DNA of 19,750 nt from Comamonas sp. lk (GCA_945898105.1 CAMDHL010000010.1:1-19750); one strand, 5' to 3'. Shown: positions 7,793 to 15,334, counted from the first letter of the stretch. A program made the numbers and translations. The notes: generated from the letters alone by a model not told the origin.

Positions 7793-8539
7793 ATGACAAA
7801 ACCCTCCAATCTATCTGTGAGCCTGGTTCCACCCCCCACTTTTGCAGCACCATTGGCCGCCCCAAGGCTTTTTTGGCGCATTCTGGCAACGCTGCTTGCT
7901 TTGGCCCTGCTGCCAACTCTTTGGACAGATTTGGATCTGGACGCCGCTGCCTGGTTTTACGGCCCGGGGGAAAGTCAAAATATCATCGGTTGGTTCTGGG
8001 TAGAGGCGATAAATTTGTATCTACCCGCCATTTTCCGGGGCTTCGTGCTCGTCTCCCTGGCCGCATGGATTTTTGCTATTTTGAGGCCGGCTTACCGGCA
8101 TTGGCGCTTACCGATGGCCTTTGTAGTATTGGGCGGCGCGCTCGGTCCTGGCCTTTTGGTGAATCATGGGTTTAAGGAGAATTGGCAGCGTTCGCGGCCC
8201 TACGAAGTTCAAAACTTTGGGGGTGCCCAACAATTTACGCGTGCCGGTGTTGTCACCGACCAATGCAATAACAACTGCTCCTTTGTCAGCGGCCATGTGT
8301 CCTGCGGGTTTTTTATGGTCACTCTGATGCTGGTACATCCCCGTCGGCGCAGGCTGTGGGCGGGTTTTGGGCTGGCTGCCACATCGCTGGTGGCGTTTGC
8401 GCGAATGGCCGATATGGCGCATTGGCTGAGCGATGTGCTTTGGGCCGGCCCCATCACGCTGCTGTGCAGCTGGTTGGTGTGGCGCATTTTGTTACGGGTT
8501 TATGCGAGGCCCGAACCCGACCCTGCCCAAGTGATTTGA
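7793..8539 (+). CDS. PAP2-superfamily membrane phosphatase
   Basis: This 248-residue integral membrane protein has the three PAP2 phosphatase motifs: K128-x6-R135-P136 (KENWQRSRP), S166-G167-H168 within CSFVSGH, and R204-x5-H210-x3-D214 (RMADMAHWLSD). His168 and His210 would form and hydrolyse the phospho-enzyme intermediate. Several hydrophobic helices flank them, consistent with about six transmembrane segments. The motifs face the periplasm in relatives that dephosphorylate lipid A, undecaprenyl pyrophosphate or phosphatidylglycerol phosphate. Which of these applies cannot be told. The CxxxCSFVSGH context recalls the LpxE/lipid A phosphatase side of the family, but that is tentative. The second motif has Val where many members have Pro (PSGH). 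The start is the first ATG and lacks a Shine-Dalgarno. Confidence 0.88.
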   Translation: MTKPSNLSVSLVPPPTFAAPLAAPRLFWRILATLLALALLPTLWTDLDLDAAAWFYGPGESQNIIGWFWVEAINLYLPAIFRGFVLVSLAAWIFAILRPAYRHWRLPMAFVVLGGALGPGLLVNHGFKENWQRSRPYEVQNFGGAQQFTRAGVVTDQCNNNCSFVSGHVSCGFFMVTLMLVHPRRRRLWAGFGLAATSLVAFARMADMAHWLSDVLWAGPITLLCSWLVWRILLRVYARPEPDPAQVI

Positions 8540-8627
8540 GCCCTGCGCACCAGCATGCTGGCCGAAGGTTGAACACCCGCCAATCCCGACACCAAGTGCC
8601 GACTCGGCCGCCCCGCTCGCCTGCATT

Positions 8628-9551
8628 TCACTTGCATCCGGCGGCCAATCCGGTCAGAACATCGCTGTAGCGCAGGCGCAATCTCAGTTCCTGCTTCATG
8701 CGCCGGTTGTCCAGGCGGCGCGATTCCCCCATGAAACTCATTTGCATCGGCGAAAGCTCCCGGCCCAATGCCTCACGGCCAAGCCTTGGTGGGGGTGGCA
8801 AGCCATACAGTGCGGCGGCGGCGTCCATGTAGTCGCCCATTTTGAGGTCACTGTCATCGCTGACGTTGAAGCTGCGCTGCGTTGCGCCACGCCAAAGTGC
8901 GACCATACAGGCGCGCGCCAGGTCATCGGCGTGGATGTGGTTGGTAAACACATCATCTTCCTGGCGCAAGACGGGCATAGCTTTTTGTAACCTCGCCAAA
9001 GGCGTCCCGCCCTCACGATCAGCGGCATAAATGCCCGGAATACGCAATACCCGAACAGAAGTTCCGGTAGCGCGGCCGAAATGAAGCACCAGCGCTTGGG
9101 CATCGGCTCGGCGCAGGGCCCGATCGGTTTGCGGTCGCAGCGCCCGTGTTTCGGACACGAGCGCACCCTGACAATCCCCGTAAACGCCAGTGGTCGACCC
9201 GTACACCAAGGCCTGTGGCGCCGCTCTAAGCCGCAGAGCACCAAGCAAACGCCGTGTCCGTTCGTCGCGTGGCCCCAGTGCGGCAGGCGGCGCTAAATGC
9301 AGTACGCGCGGCGCCAGTGCGCCAAGTCGGCGCAGGGTGCGCACATCGTCCAGATTACCGATGAGCGGAACGATCCCGGCTTCGCGCAAGGGCGCCACGC
9401 GCGTGCTTTGCGAGGTCAGCGCCAGCACCCGCAATCGGGGTGTTAGCAGGCGCGCCACACGCAGGCCCACATCACCGCAGCCGACAATGAGTACGCGGCC
9501 GCGTCGAAAGCGTGCGGGCAAGGCGCCTAAAGGGCTTTGAATTGAAGGCAA
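8628..9551 (-). CDS. Atypical SDR-family NAD(P)-binding protein (YeeZ-like)
   Basis: This protein has about 307 residues when started at TTG 9551. The Rossmann nucleotide-binding loop is RVLIVGCGDVGLRVARLL, starting at about residue 19, followed by a GNLDD acidic turn and the LVYGSTTGVYGD strand typical of extended SDRs. The catalytic Tyr-x3-Lys is not visible: the region after VYGDCQGALVSETRALRP reads DRALRRADAQ. This places it among atypical SDRs related to YeeZ, which bind a dinucleotide but often have no known reaction. FTNHIHADDLARA later in the protein is the usual conserved extended-SDR patch. The start is uncertain. No ATG fits, the frame stays open upstream, and TTG 9521 with a weak AGGCG before it is an alternative. 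It diverges from the reductase gene with only about 45 bp between starts. Confidence 0.8.
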   Translation of the reverse strand: MPSIQSPLGALPARFRRGRVLIVGCGDVGLRVARLLTPRLRVLALTSQSTRVAPLREAGIVPLIGNLDDVRTLRRLGALAPRVLHLAPPAALGPRDERTRRLLGALRLRAAPQALVYGSTTGVYGDCQGALVSETRALRPQTDRALRRADAQALVLHFGRATGTSVRVLRIPGIYAADREGGTPLARLQKAMPVLRQEDDVFTNHIHADDLARACMVALWRGATQRSFNVSDDSDLKMGDYMDAAAALYGLPPPPRLGREALGRELSPMQMSFMGESRRLDNRRMKQELRLRLRYSDVLTGLAAGCK

Positions 9552-9596
9552 AATCGGGGTTGAAGCTCGTTGAAAACCCCAAGGATAACCATAACG

Positions 9597-10634
9597 ATGA
9601 ACGCCAGTGCCGCCTCTTTTGCCATTTCGGTTCAGCCCAGCGGCATACAGTTTGAAGCCCAGCCCGGCGAAAGTCTGCTCGCCGCCGGCATCCGCCAGGG
9701 CATAGGCCTGCCCTACGGCTGCAAAGACGGCGCATGCGGTTCGTGTAAGTGCAAACTTGTCTCAGGCCAGGTGGCGCAGAGCAATTTCCAGCGCAAAGCG
9801 CTGAGTGAAGACGAGGAGGCGCAGGGATTTGTACTGACCTGTAGCGCAAAGGCCCTTAGCGACATCACACTCGAATCACGCCAGGTAACGCCCGCCGGGG
9901 CGCTACCGGTGAAGAAAATGCCCACCAGGGTGAGTAGCCTGACGCGCAAAACCGACGATGTGATGGTGATGCAGTTGCAGTTGCCGGCCAACGACACTTT
10001 TGTGTACCGCGCGGGCCAGTATGTGGAGTTCATCCTGCGCGACGGCGCGCGCCGGTCGTACTCCATGGCGAACGCGCCAAGCCAAGGGTCTGGCGTAGAT
10101 CTGCACATTCGCCACATGCCCGGCGGCCGCTTTACCGACCTGGTGTTTGGCTCGATGAAGGAAAAAGACATTTTGCGTATCGAGGGGCCTATGGGCTCCT
10201 TCTTCCTGCGCGAAGATTCAAGCAAACCGATGGTTTTTTTAGCCTCAGGCACCGGGTTTGCGCCCCTCAAGGCTTTGCTGGAACATATGCAGCACTGCGG
10301 CATCACCCGCCCGGTCACGCTGTATTGGGGTGGACGCCGCCCGGCTGATTTGTACATGGACGATTGGGTGCGCGCGCAGTGCGACGCCATGCCGAACTTG
10401 CACTATGTGCCTGTGGTGTCCGATGCCCTGCCGGAAGACGCCTGGCAAGGACGTACCGGTTTTGTACACCGCGCGGTATTAGAAGATTTCCCTGACCTGT
10501 CCGGCCACCAGGTGTATGCCTGCGGCGCGCCGGTAGTGGTGGACTCTGCAAAGCGCGACTTTGGCGCACTGGCCGGTTTGCCCGCAGACGAATTCTTTGC
10601 CGATGCGTTTACTTCGGAGGCGGATAAGCATTAA
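9597..10634 (+). CDS. 2Fe-2S/FAD NAD(P)H reductase, AscD (CDP-deoxyglucoseen reductase)-like
   Basis: This 345-residue protein carries an N-terminal plant-type ferredoxin domain with cluster ligands C42, C47, C50 and C82 (CKDGACGSC). A ferredoxin-NADP+ reductase module follows: FAD-binding R153-S-Y-S156, NAD(P)-binding G217-TGFAP222 and the C-terminal YACGAP. It should take electrons from NAD(P)H through FAD to its iron-sulfur cluster and then to a partner enzyme. The best family label is CDP-6-deoxy-L-threo-D-glycero-4-hexulose-3-dehydrase reductase (AscD/E3), a name often applied to such betaproteobacterial proteins. No deoxysugar genes are nearby, so a sugar role is doubtful. ATG 9597 is chosen; an AAGGA lies 12 nt upstream and a TTG at 9570 is possible but less likely. 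The 3' end overlaps the convergent transporter gene by 26 bp. Confidence 0.88.
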   Translation: MNASAASFAISVQPSGIQFEAQPGESLLAAGIRQGIGLPYGCKDGACGSCKCKLVSGQVAQSNFQRKALSEDEEAQGFVLTCSAKALSDITLESRQVTPAGALPVKKMPTRVSSLTRKTDDVMVMQLQLPANDTFVYRAGQYVEFILRDGARRSYSMANAPSQGSGVDLHIRHMPGGRFTDLVFGSMKEKDILRIEGPMGSFFLREDSSKPMVFLASGTGFAPLKALLEHMQHCGITRPVTLYWGGRRPADLYMDDWVRAQCDAMPNLHYVPVVSDALPEDAWQGRTGFVHRAVLEDFPDLSGHQVYACGAPVVVDSAKRDFGALAGLPADEFFADAFTSEADKH

Positions 10635-11523
10635 CCGGCTCGTCGGAGCCAGCTTTGCTAGCCTGAGGCCTTTGGCTCAGCACGACGGCAGCCACGACCA
10701 CTACGGCACCCGCCTGAGCCATAGGCGCCATCACCTCCGCAAGATAGACCCAGGCGAATAATGCGGCAAATACCGGCTCCATGGCATAAATAATCGCAGC
10801 TTGCTCCGCAGATACATGGGTCTGTGCCAGCGCCTGTAAAAAGAAGGTCGCTGCCGAAGCCAATGCGCCTAAAAATAGCAGGCCGAGCCAGACTTCCAGG
10901 TTGATTACAGCGGGCAGACTCAGCACGCGCGCGGGGCCGCTATCCAGAAGCATCCAAACCAAACCCATAGCTGCCATACACCAGACCTGCGCGGCCGCCA
11001 GTTGCACCGCTTTGTGCAGGCGCGCACGCGCTGACATACCCATGGTGTAGACCGCGTAGGCCAAAGCTGCAAATAAAGTGGCGGCGTCCGCCAACAAGTG
11101 GGCCTCGCCGTCATACGACATCATGCCGATACCCAAACAAGCCAGTGCGGCGGCTACAAAAATCAACCAGCTGGGCCGCCCCCCCAGCAACAAACCCAGC
11201 AGGGGCACCATCAGTACATTCAGGCTGGTGAGAAAAGCACTTCGATTGGAGGCTATGAACTGCAAGCCATAGGCCTGCGCCGCCATAGAAAATAGGGCAA
11301 GCGCCCCCAGCCAGAAACCGTCGCGCCAAGCAGCAAAGCTGATGCCACGCACAAACGGCAACATACACGCAGCGGCAATGCAAAAACGCAAGGTGGTGAC
11401 TTCCACGCCACTGAGCACGCCTGTGGCAACTTTAAGCACCGGAAACGTCATACCCCAAACCACTGTCACCAGCAGCAAAATCAAAGGGTAGCGGTAAGGG
11501 ATGCGCTCTGGCGCTTGCGTCAC
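10609..11523 (-). CDS. EamA/DMT-family transporter
   Basis: This 304-residue protein of the drug/metabolite transporter superfamily has two tandem EamA repeats (about residues 12-135 and 148-285), together about ten transmembrane helices. Typical features are LVTVVWGMTFPVLKVA in helix 1, TTLRFCIAAACMLP, and in the second half AEQAAIIYAMEPVFAALFAW before helix 9. Members usually export amino acids or other metabolites. The substrate is not predictable. The start is GTG 11523, directly abutting the TAA of livF (TAAGTG), so translation is probably coupled to livF and the gene is the last of the liv operon. The 3' end overlaps the convergent reductase gene. A start at an internal codon is possible but would cut into helix 1. 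Confidence 0.9.
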   Translation of the reverse strand: MTQAPERIPYRYPLILLLVTVVWGMTFPVLKVATGVLSGVEVTTLRFCIAAACMLPFVRGISFAAWRDGFWLGALALFSMAAQAYGLQFIASNRSAFLTSLNVLMVPLLGLLLGGRPSWLIFVAAALACLGIGMMSYDGEAHLLADAATLFAALAYAVYTMGMSARARLHKAVQLAAAQVWCMAAMGLVWMLLDSGPARVLSLPAVINLEVWLGLLFLGALASAATFFLQALAQTHVSAEQAAIIYAMEPVFAALFAWVYLAEVMAPMAQAGAVVVVAAVVLSQRPQASKAGSDEPVNAYPPPK

Positions 11524-12243
11524 TTATTCGCCCAGATAAGCGGCACGCACTTTCGGGTCATTGAGCATTTGTTTCGCGTCCCCATTCATGGTGATGATGC
11601 CCGACTCCATCACATAGCCACGGTTGGCAATTGACAAGGCGCGACTTGCGTTTTGCTCCACCAACAGCACCGTCACGCCTTGTGCATACACGTCTTGCAC
11701 CACTTCAAAAATCTTGTCTACCATCAATGGCGACAAACCCATCGAAGGCTCATCGAGCAGCAGAACTTTAGGCCGGCTCATCAAGGCTCGGCCCATCGCC
11801 AGCATTTGCTGCTCGCCGCCGGACATGGTGCCTGCCAATTGCGTGCGCCGCTCCTTTAGGCGCGGGAAGATCGCAAACATTTTTTCAATATCGTCCTCAA
11901 TGCCTTGTTTGTCATCGCGGATGTACGCGCCCATGTACAGGTTTTCCATGATGGACATGCGGGTAAACACACCGCGTCCTTCGGGCACCATGGCAAGACC
12001 TTGCTTGACCAGATCCCAGGGTCCTTGGCCGCGGATGCTTTTGCCCATGTACTCGATATCACCTCCAGCCAATGGCAGCGTGCCGGTAATGGCTTTCATG
12101 GTGGTGGTTTTGCCCGCACCATTGGAGCCGATCAGGGTTACCAATTCGCCTTCGCGCACTTCGAAATCCACCCCTTTGACGGCCTGGATGCCGCCATACG
12201 CGACTTGCAGTCCGGTTACTTGGAGCAATGTGTTACTGGTCAT
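11524..12243 (-). CDS. livF: Branched-chain amino acid-type ABC transporter ATPase LivF
   Basis: This is a 239-residue ATPase of a hydrophobic amino acid uptake (HAAT) transporter. Walker A is G39-SNGAGKT (39-46), the family-typical VPEGRGVF is at 86-93, the ABC signature MSGGEQQ starts at 140, and Walker B LLLDEP is at 161-166. The start ATG 12243 is preceded by AAGGAAAG and chosen over an open upstream extension reaching 12303, which would overlap livG. It works with LivG and the two permeases LivH and LivM to drive ATP-dependent import. LivFGHM-type transporters also serve substrates such as amides, urea or aromatic acids, so the transported compound is not proven. Confidence 0.94.
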   Translation of the reverse strand: MTSNTLLQVTGLQVAYGGIQAVKGVDFEVREGELVTLIGSNGAGKTTTMKAITGTLPLAGGDIEYMGKSIRGQGPWDLVKQGLAMVPEGRGVFTRMSIMENLYMGAYIRDDKQGIEDDIEKMFAIFPRLKERRTQLAGTMSGGEQQMLAMGRALMSRPKVLLLDEPSMGLSPLMVDKIFEVVQDVYAQGVTVLLVEQNASRALSIANRGYVMESGIITMNGDAKQMLNDPKVRAAYLGE

Positions 12244-12292
12244 TTGCTTTCCTTCTGGGGCGGCACACGCCACCCCGTTAGATAAAGAGTTT

Positions 12293-13087
12293 TTAGTGGG
12301 CACTGGTGCCCAAATAGGCTTCGATCACTTTGCTGTCTTTTTGCACTTCGGCCGGCGTACCATCGGCAATTTGCTTGCCGTAGTCCAGCACGGTGACGCG
12401 GTCGCACAAACCCATCACCAATTTCACGTCATGCTCGATCAGCAAAATCGTGCGCTGGTCATTGCGTATGCGATCAATTAGTTCGCGCAGCATAATTTTT
12501 TCGGTGGCGTTCATGCCTGCTGCTGGTTCGTCCAGTGCGATGAGCTGCGGATCAGTCGCCAGCGCACGGGCAATCTCCAGGCGACGCTGGTCGCCATAAC
12601 TTAAGGTGCGGGCTTTGTAGTCGGCAAACTTACCGATGCCCACGTAATCGAGTAGTTCGTGCGAGCGCTGGGCAATTTGTGCCTCTTCGGCCTTGAAGCT
12701 GGCGGTGCGAAACATCGCGCCCAACAGGCCCGAATGGGTACGTACATGGCGGCCCACCATCACGTTTTCCAGCGCCGTCATTTCTGCAAACAGACGGATG
12801 TTTTGGAAAGTGCGAGCGATACCCGCTTGGGCCACCGTATGTACCGCCGTCGGTTGGTAGGCCTTACCAGCCAATGCAAAGTTGCCGCTGTCCGGGGTAT
12901 ACAAACCGGTGAGCACGTTAAAGAACGTGGTCTTGCCCGCACCGTTGGGGCCGATCAGGCCATAGACCTGACCGCGTTCGATGGTGATACCGACATCGCT
13001 TAGCGCTTGCAGGCCGCCAAAGCGCTTGGATACACCAGAGACTTGTAAAACAATGTCTTTGGAGGAGGATGTTGCCGCTGTGCTCAT
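12293..13087 (-). CDS. livG: Branched-chain amino acid-type ABC transporter ATPase LivG
   Basis: This is a 264-residue ATPase. Walker A is G46-PNGAGKT (46-53), the Q-loop region includes GIARTFQNIRLF, the signature is LSYGDQRR, and Walker B is LIALDEPAAGMN, a wording characteristic of LivG rather than LivF. Two ATGs lie two codons apart (13093 and 13087). GGAAGGGG sits immediately before the first, so it gives proper spacing only to the second, which I chose. It lies 13 bp after livM and 49 bp before livF. It pairs with LivF as the nucleotide-binding heterodimer of the importer. Confidence 0.94.
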   Translation of the reverse strand: MSTAATSSSKDIVLQVSGVSKRFGGLQALSDVGITIERGQVYGLIGPNGAGKTTFFNVLTGLYTPDSGNFALAGKAYQPTAVHTVAQAGIARTFQNIRLFAEMTALENVMVGRHVRTHSGLLGAMFRTASFKAEEAQIAQRSHELLDYVGIGKFADYKARTLSYGDQRRLEIARALATDPQLIALDEPAAGMNATEKIMLRELIDRIRNDQRTILLIEHDVKLVMGLCDRVTVLDYGKQIADGTPAEVQKDSKVIEAYLGTSAH

Positions 13088-13100
13088 GTGCATCCCCTTC

Positions 13101-14186
13101 CTAAGCTTTAGGCGCGTTGGCCAAAGATTTGCCGTGCTCGGGCGAGGGCCACAGGCCGCGCGGGCGCATCAGCATGATCGTCACCATCGCCAAGGCAATG
13201 AGTAACTGGCGCAGGATGGATGCATCCAGGCGCCCGTCGGTCATTGTTTGCAGAGGGCCGGCCACATAGCGCAAGACCTCAGGCAAGGCGGAGAGCAGCA
13301 CCGCGCCCAAAATCACACCGGGCAAATGTCCGATGCCGCCTAGCACCACCATGGCAACAATCATCACCGACTCCATCAGGCTGAAGGACTCGGGCGAAAT
13401 AAAGCCCTGGAATGATGCAAACATCGCGCCCGACACGCCGCCAAACGTAGCACCCATACCAAAGGCCGTGAGCTTGAGGTTGCGGGTATTTATACCCATA
13501 GCCTTGGCCGCGATTTCGTCTTCACGAATCGCCATCCACGCGCGGCCTATGCGTGATTGCTCCAGGCGGTGCGAAATCAAAATACTGACCAAAACCAGCG
13601 CCAGGAACAGGTAGTAGTAAAGCGATACCGAAGCGAACTCGATACCGCCCACCACCATTTTTTTGCCAATATTTATTCCGAAAAACTGCAGTGAATCAAT
13701 TTGCCCTATGCCTTTGGGACCGTTGGTGATGTTGACCGGGTTGTCCAGATTGTTTAAAAACACCCGGATGATTTCGCCAAAACCCAGGGTCACAATCGCG
13801 AGGTAATCGCCACGCAAACGCAAAGTGGGCGCGCCCAACAGTACGCCAAAGATGCCAGCCAGGCCTGCTCCCAAAATCAGCACCAGCCAAATCGGGGTAT
13901 GCATACCCGTCGGGTATACAGTGGCTAGCCAAGCGAAGGTTTCGGTCAGGTGTGGCGAATTGAGTAGGCCATAGCTGTAGGCGCCGATCGCAAAAAAGGC
14001 CACGTAGCCCAGGTCCAGCAAACCGGCATAGCCCACCACAATGTTGAGGCCTAAAGCCAGCAGCACATAAAGCAAAGCCATATCGGCGATGCGCACCCAG
14101 GCGTTACCAAAGTTTTGTAAAACCAGGGGCAGCACCAATAAGAGCGCCGCAATCAGCGCATAACGTATCAAACTTTTTTGTGTCAT
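13101..14186 (-). CDS. livM: Branched-chain amino acid-type ABC transporter permease LivM
   Basis: This 361-residue inner-membrane permease has about nine to ten hydrophobic helices. Family marks are ALGLNIVVGYAGLLDLGYVAFFAIGAY near the N-terminus, LRLRGDYLAIVTLGFGEI in the middle and MVVLGGIGHLPGVILGA near the C-terminus. ATG 14186 is chosen because AAGGGAAG precedes it; a TTG at 14216 would overlap livH. The gaps are 13 bp to both neighbours, typical of a tight operon. It forms the translocation pore together with LivH. Confidence 0.94.
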   Translation of the reverse strand: MTQKSLIRYALIAALLLVLPLVLQNFGNAWVRIADMALLYVLLALGLNIVVGYAGLLDLGYVAFFAIGAYSYGLLNSPHLTETFAWLATVYPTGMHTPIWLVLILGAGLAGIFGVLLGAPTLRLRGDYLAIVTLGFGEIIRVFLNNLDNPVNITNGPKGIGQIDSLQFFGINIGKKMVVGGIEFASVSLYYYLFLALVLVSILISHRLEQSRIGRAWMAIREDEIAAKAMGINTRNLKLTAFGMGATFGGVSGAMFASFQGFISPESFSLMESVMIVAMVVLGGIGHLPGVILGAVLLSALPEVLRYVAGPLQTMTDGRLDASILRQLLIALAMVTIMLMRPRGLWPSPEHGKSLANAPKA

Positions 14187-14199
14187 CGCGATCTTCCCT

Positions 14200-15129
14200 T
14201 TAAGCGCGGTCTGCAACCCGTTCGCCTAGCAAGCCAGAGGGCCGCAGGGTCAAGACGATGATGAGCACCACAAAGGCAAAGATGTCGGAGTAATGGCTGC
14301 CCAGCACGCCGCCGGTCCAGTCGCCGATATAGCCCGCGCCAATTGATTCGATCAGGCCCAGCAAAATTGCTCCGACCACCGCACCAGCCAGATTACCGAT
14401 ACCGCCGAAAACCGCTGCAGTAAAAGCTTTGAGGCCGGGCAAAAAGCCCATGGCGTGCTGCGCGGTTCCGTAGTTGGAGGCATACATCACACCGGCAATT
14501 GCGGCCAATACTGCGCCGATCACAAAAGTAGCGGAAATCACCACATCGGGCTTGACGCCCATGAGCCCGGCGACGCGCGGGTTCTCCGCGGTAGCACGCA
14601 TCGCACGCCCGAGCTTGGTGAAATTGACCAGCCAAGTCAACAAAGCCAATGCCACTGCCGTGAACGCCAGGATCATGACCTGTGTCGGCGTGATCACAGC
14701 ACCCAAAATATTGAAGGGCTCGCTCGGCAGCAAAGTCGGGTAGGACTTGAAGTTAGGCTTCCAGATAATCATAGCCAGCGTCTGCAAGAGGATGGACATG
14801 CCGATCGCGGTAATCAGCGGAGCCAGCTTGGGACTGTTGCGCAAAGGTCGGTAGGCGATTTTTTCAATGATGAAATTGAGTACAGCGGCCACCAAGCAGG
14901 CCACCACCAGGGCGATCAGAAGAATCACATAACCGGGCCAGTCGGGTTGCGCCGGGCGCAGCAAGCCGATCACGGTCCAACTGGTCAGCGCCCCCACCAT
15001 CATCACTTCACCATGAGCGAAATTAATCAGGTTGATGATGCCGTACACCATGGTGTAGCCCAGGGCGATGAGCGCATACATGCTGCCCAGCACCAGGCCA
15101 TTGATGACCTGCTGTACAAAAATATCCAT
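14200..15129 (-). CDS. livH: Branched-chain amino acid-type ABC transporter permease LivH
   Basis: This 309-residue inner-membrane permease is the first gene of the operon. The N-terminal segment NGLVLGSMYALIALGYTMVY followed by INFAHGE is diagnostic of LivH. A central RAMRATAENPRVAGLMGV and a late FGGIGNLAGAVVGA are also typical. ATG 15129 is preceded by GGAGTTATAT, a good ribosome-binding site. The 205-bp region upstream separates it from rarA on the same strand and contains a short leader frame. No periplasmic binding protein gene (livK/livJ) precedes or follows the operon in this window. Confidence 0.94.
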   Translation of the reverse strand: MDIFVQQVINGLVLGSMYALIALGYTMVYGIINLINFAHGEVMMVGALTSWTVIGLLRPAQPDWPGYVILLIALVVACLVAAVLNFIIEKIAYRPLRNSPKLAPLITAIGMSILLQTLAMIIWKPNFKSYPTLLPSEPFNILGAVITPTQVMILAFTAVALALLTWLVNFTKLGRAMRATAENPRVAGLMGVKPDVVISATFVIGAVLAAIAGVMYASNYGTAQHAMGFLPGLKAFTAAVFGGIGNLAGAVVGAILLGLIESIGAGYIGDWTGGVLGSHYSDIFAFVVLIIVLTLRPSGLLGERVADRA

Positions 15130-15224
15130 ATATAACTCCGAAGTTGGATGGCCGGGCCGGACAAGAACCCGGGCGTGCGCTAAGCGTTTGATGGCAATAA
15201 ATCGGCCAGTTGGGCGCTGGGCTG

Positions 15225-15257
15225 CTAGCGATTTTTCTCCTGGCGAATTCTAGCCAT
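15225..15257 (-). CDS. Possible 10-residue leader peptide upstream of livH
   Basis: On the minus strand AAGGAAGGCGA is followed directly by an ATG at 15257. The frame reads MARIRQEKNR and stops at TAG 15225-15227, about 95 nt before livH. The ribosome-binding site is stronger than that of several genes here, so the frame may be translated. It contains one Ile and no Leu or Val, so it does not look like a classical branched-chain amino acid attenuator peptide. A GC-rich inverted repeat (CCGGG 15152-15156, CCCGG 15168-15172) lies between it and livH. It could be chance. Confidence 0.3.
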   Translation of the reverse strand: MARIRQEKNR

Positions 15258-15334
15258 TCGCCTTCCTTTGGTAATTGGTTATTGTTTTGGGGTTTACCCG
15301 CGGTAACGATAAGCTTTACGGTCCAATTGAATAA

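Noticed and set aside
8550-8561. Palindrome CCAGCATGCTGG between the PAP2 and SDR genes
   Set aside because: A loop-free 12-bp palindrome without a T-run; too short and common to assign a role.
9713-10390. Antisense open frame of 225 codons opposite the AscD-like reductase
   Set aside because: The sense gene has complete catalytic motifs; the antisense product has no family pattern.
11624-12481. Plus-strand open frame of 285 codons across livF and livG
   Set aside because: It spans two well-defined minus-strand genes and their gap, with a Ser/Arg/Pro-rich product typical of a shadow frame.
14455-15135. Plus-strand open frame of 226 codons opposite livH
   Set aside because: The product is dominated by His, Gln and Gly with no domain; livH on the other strand is unmistakable.
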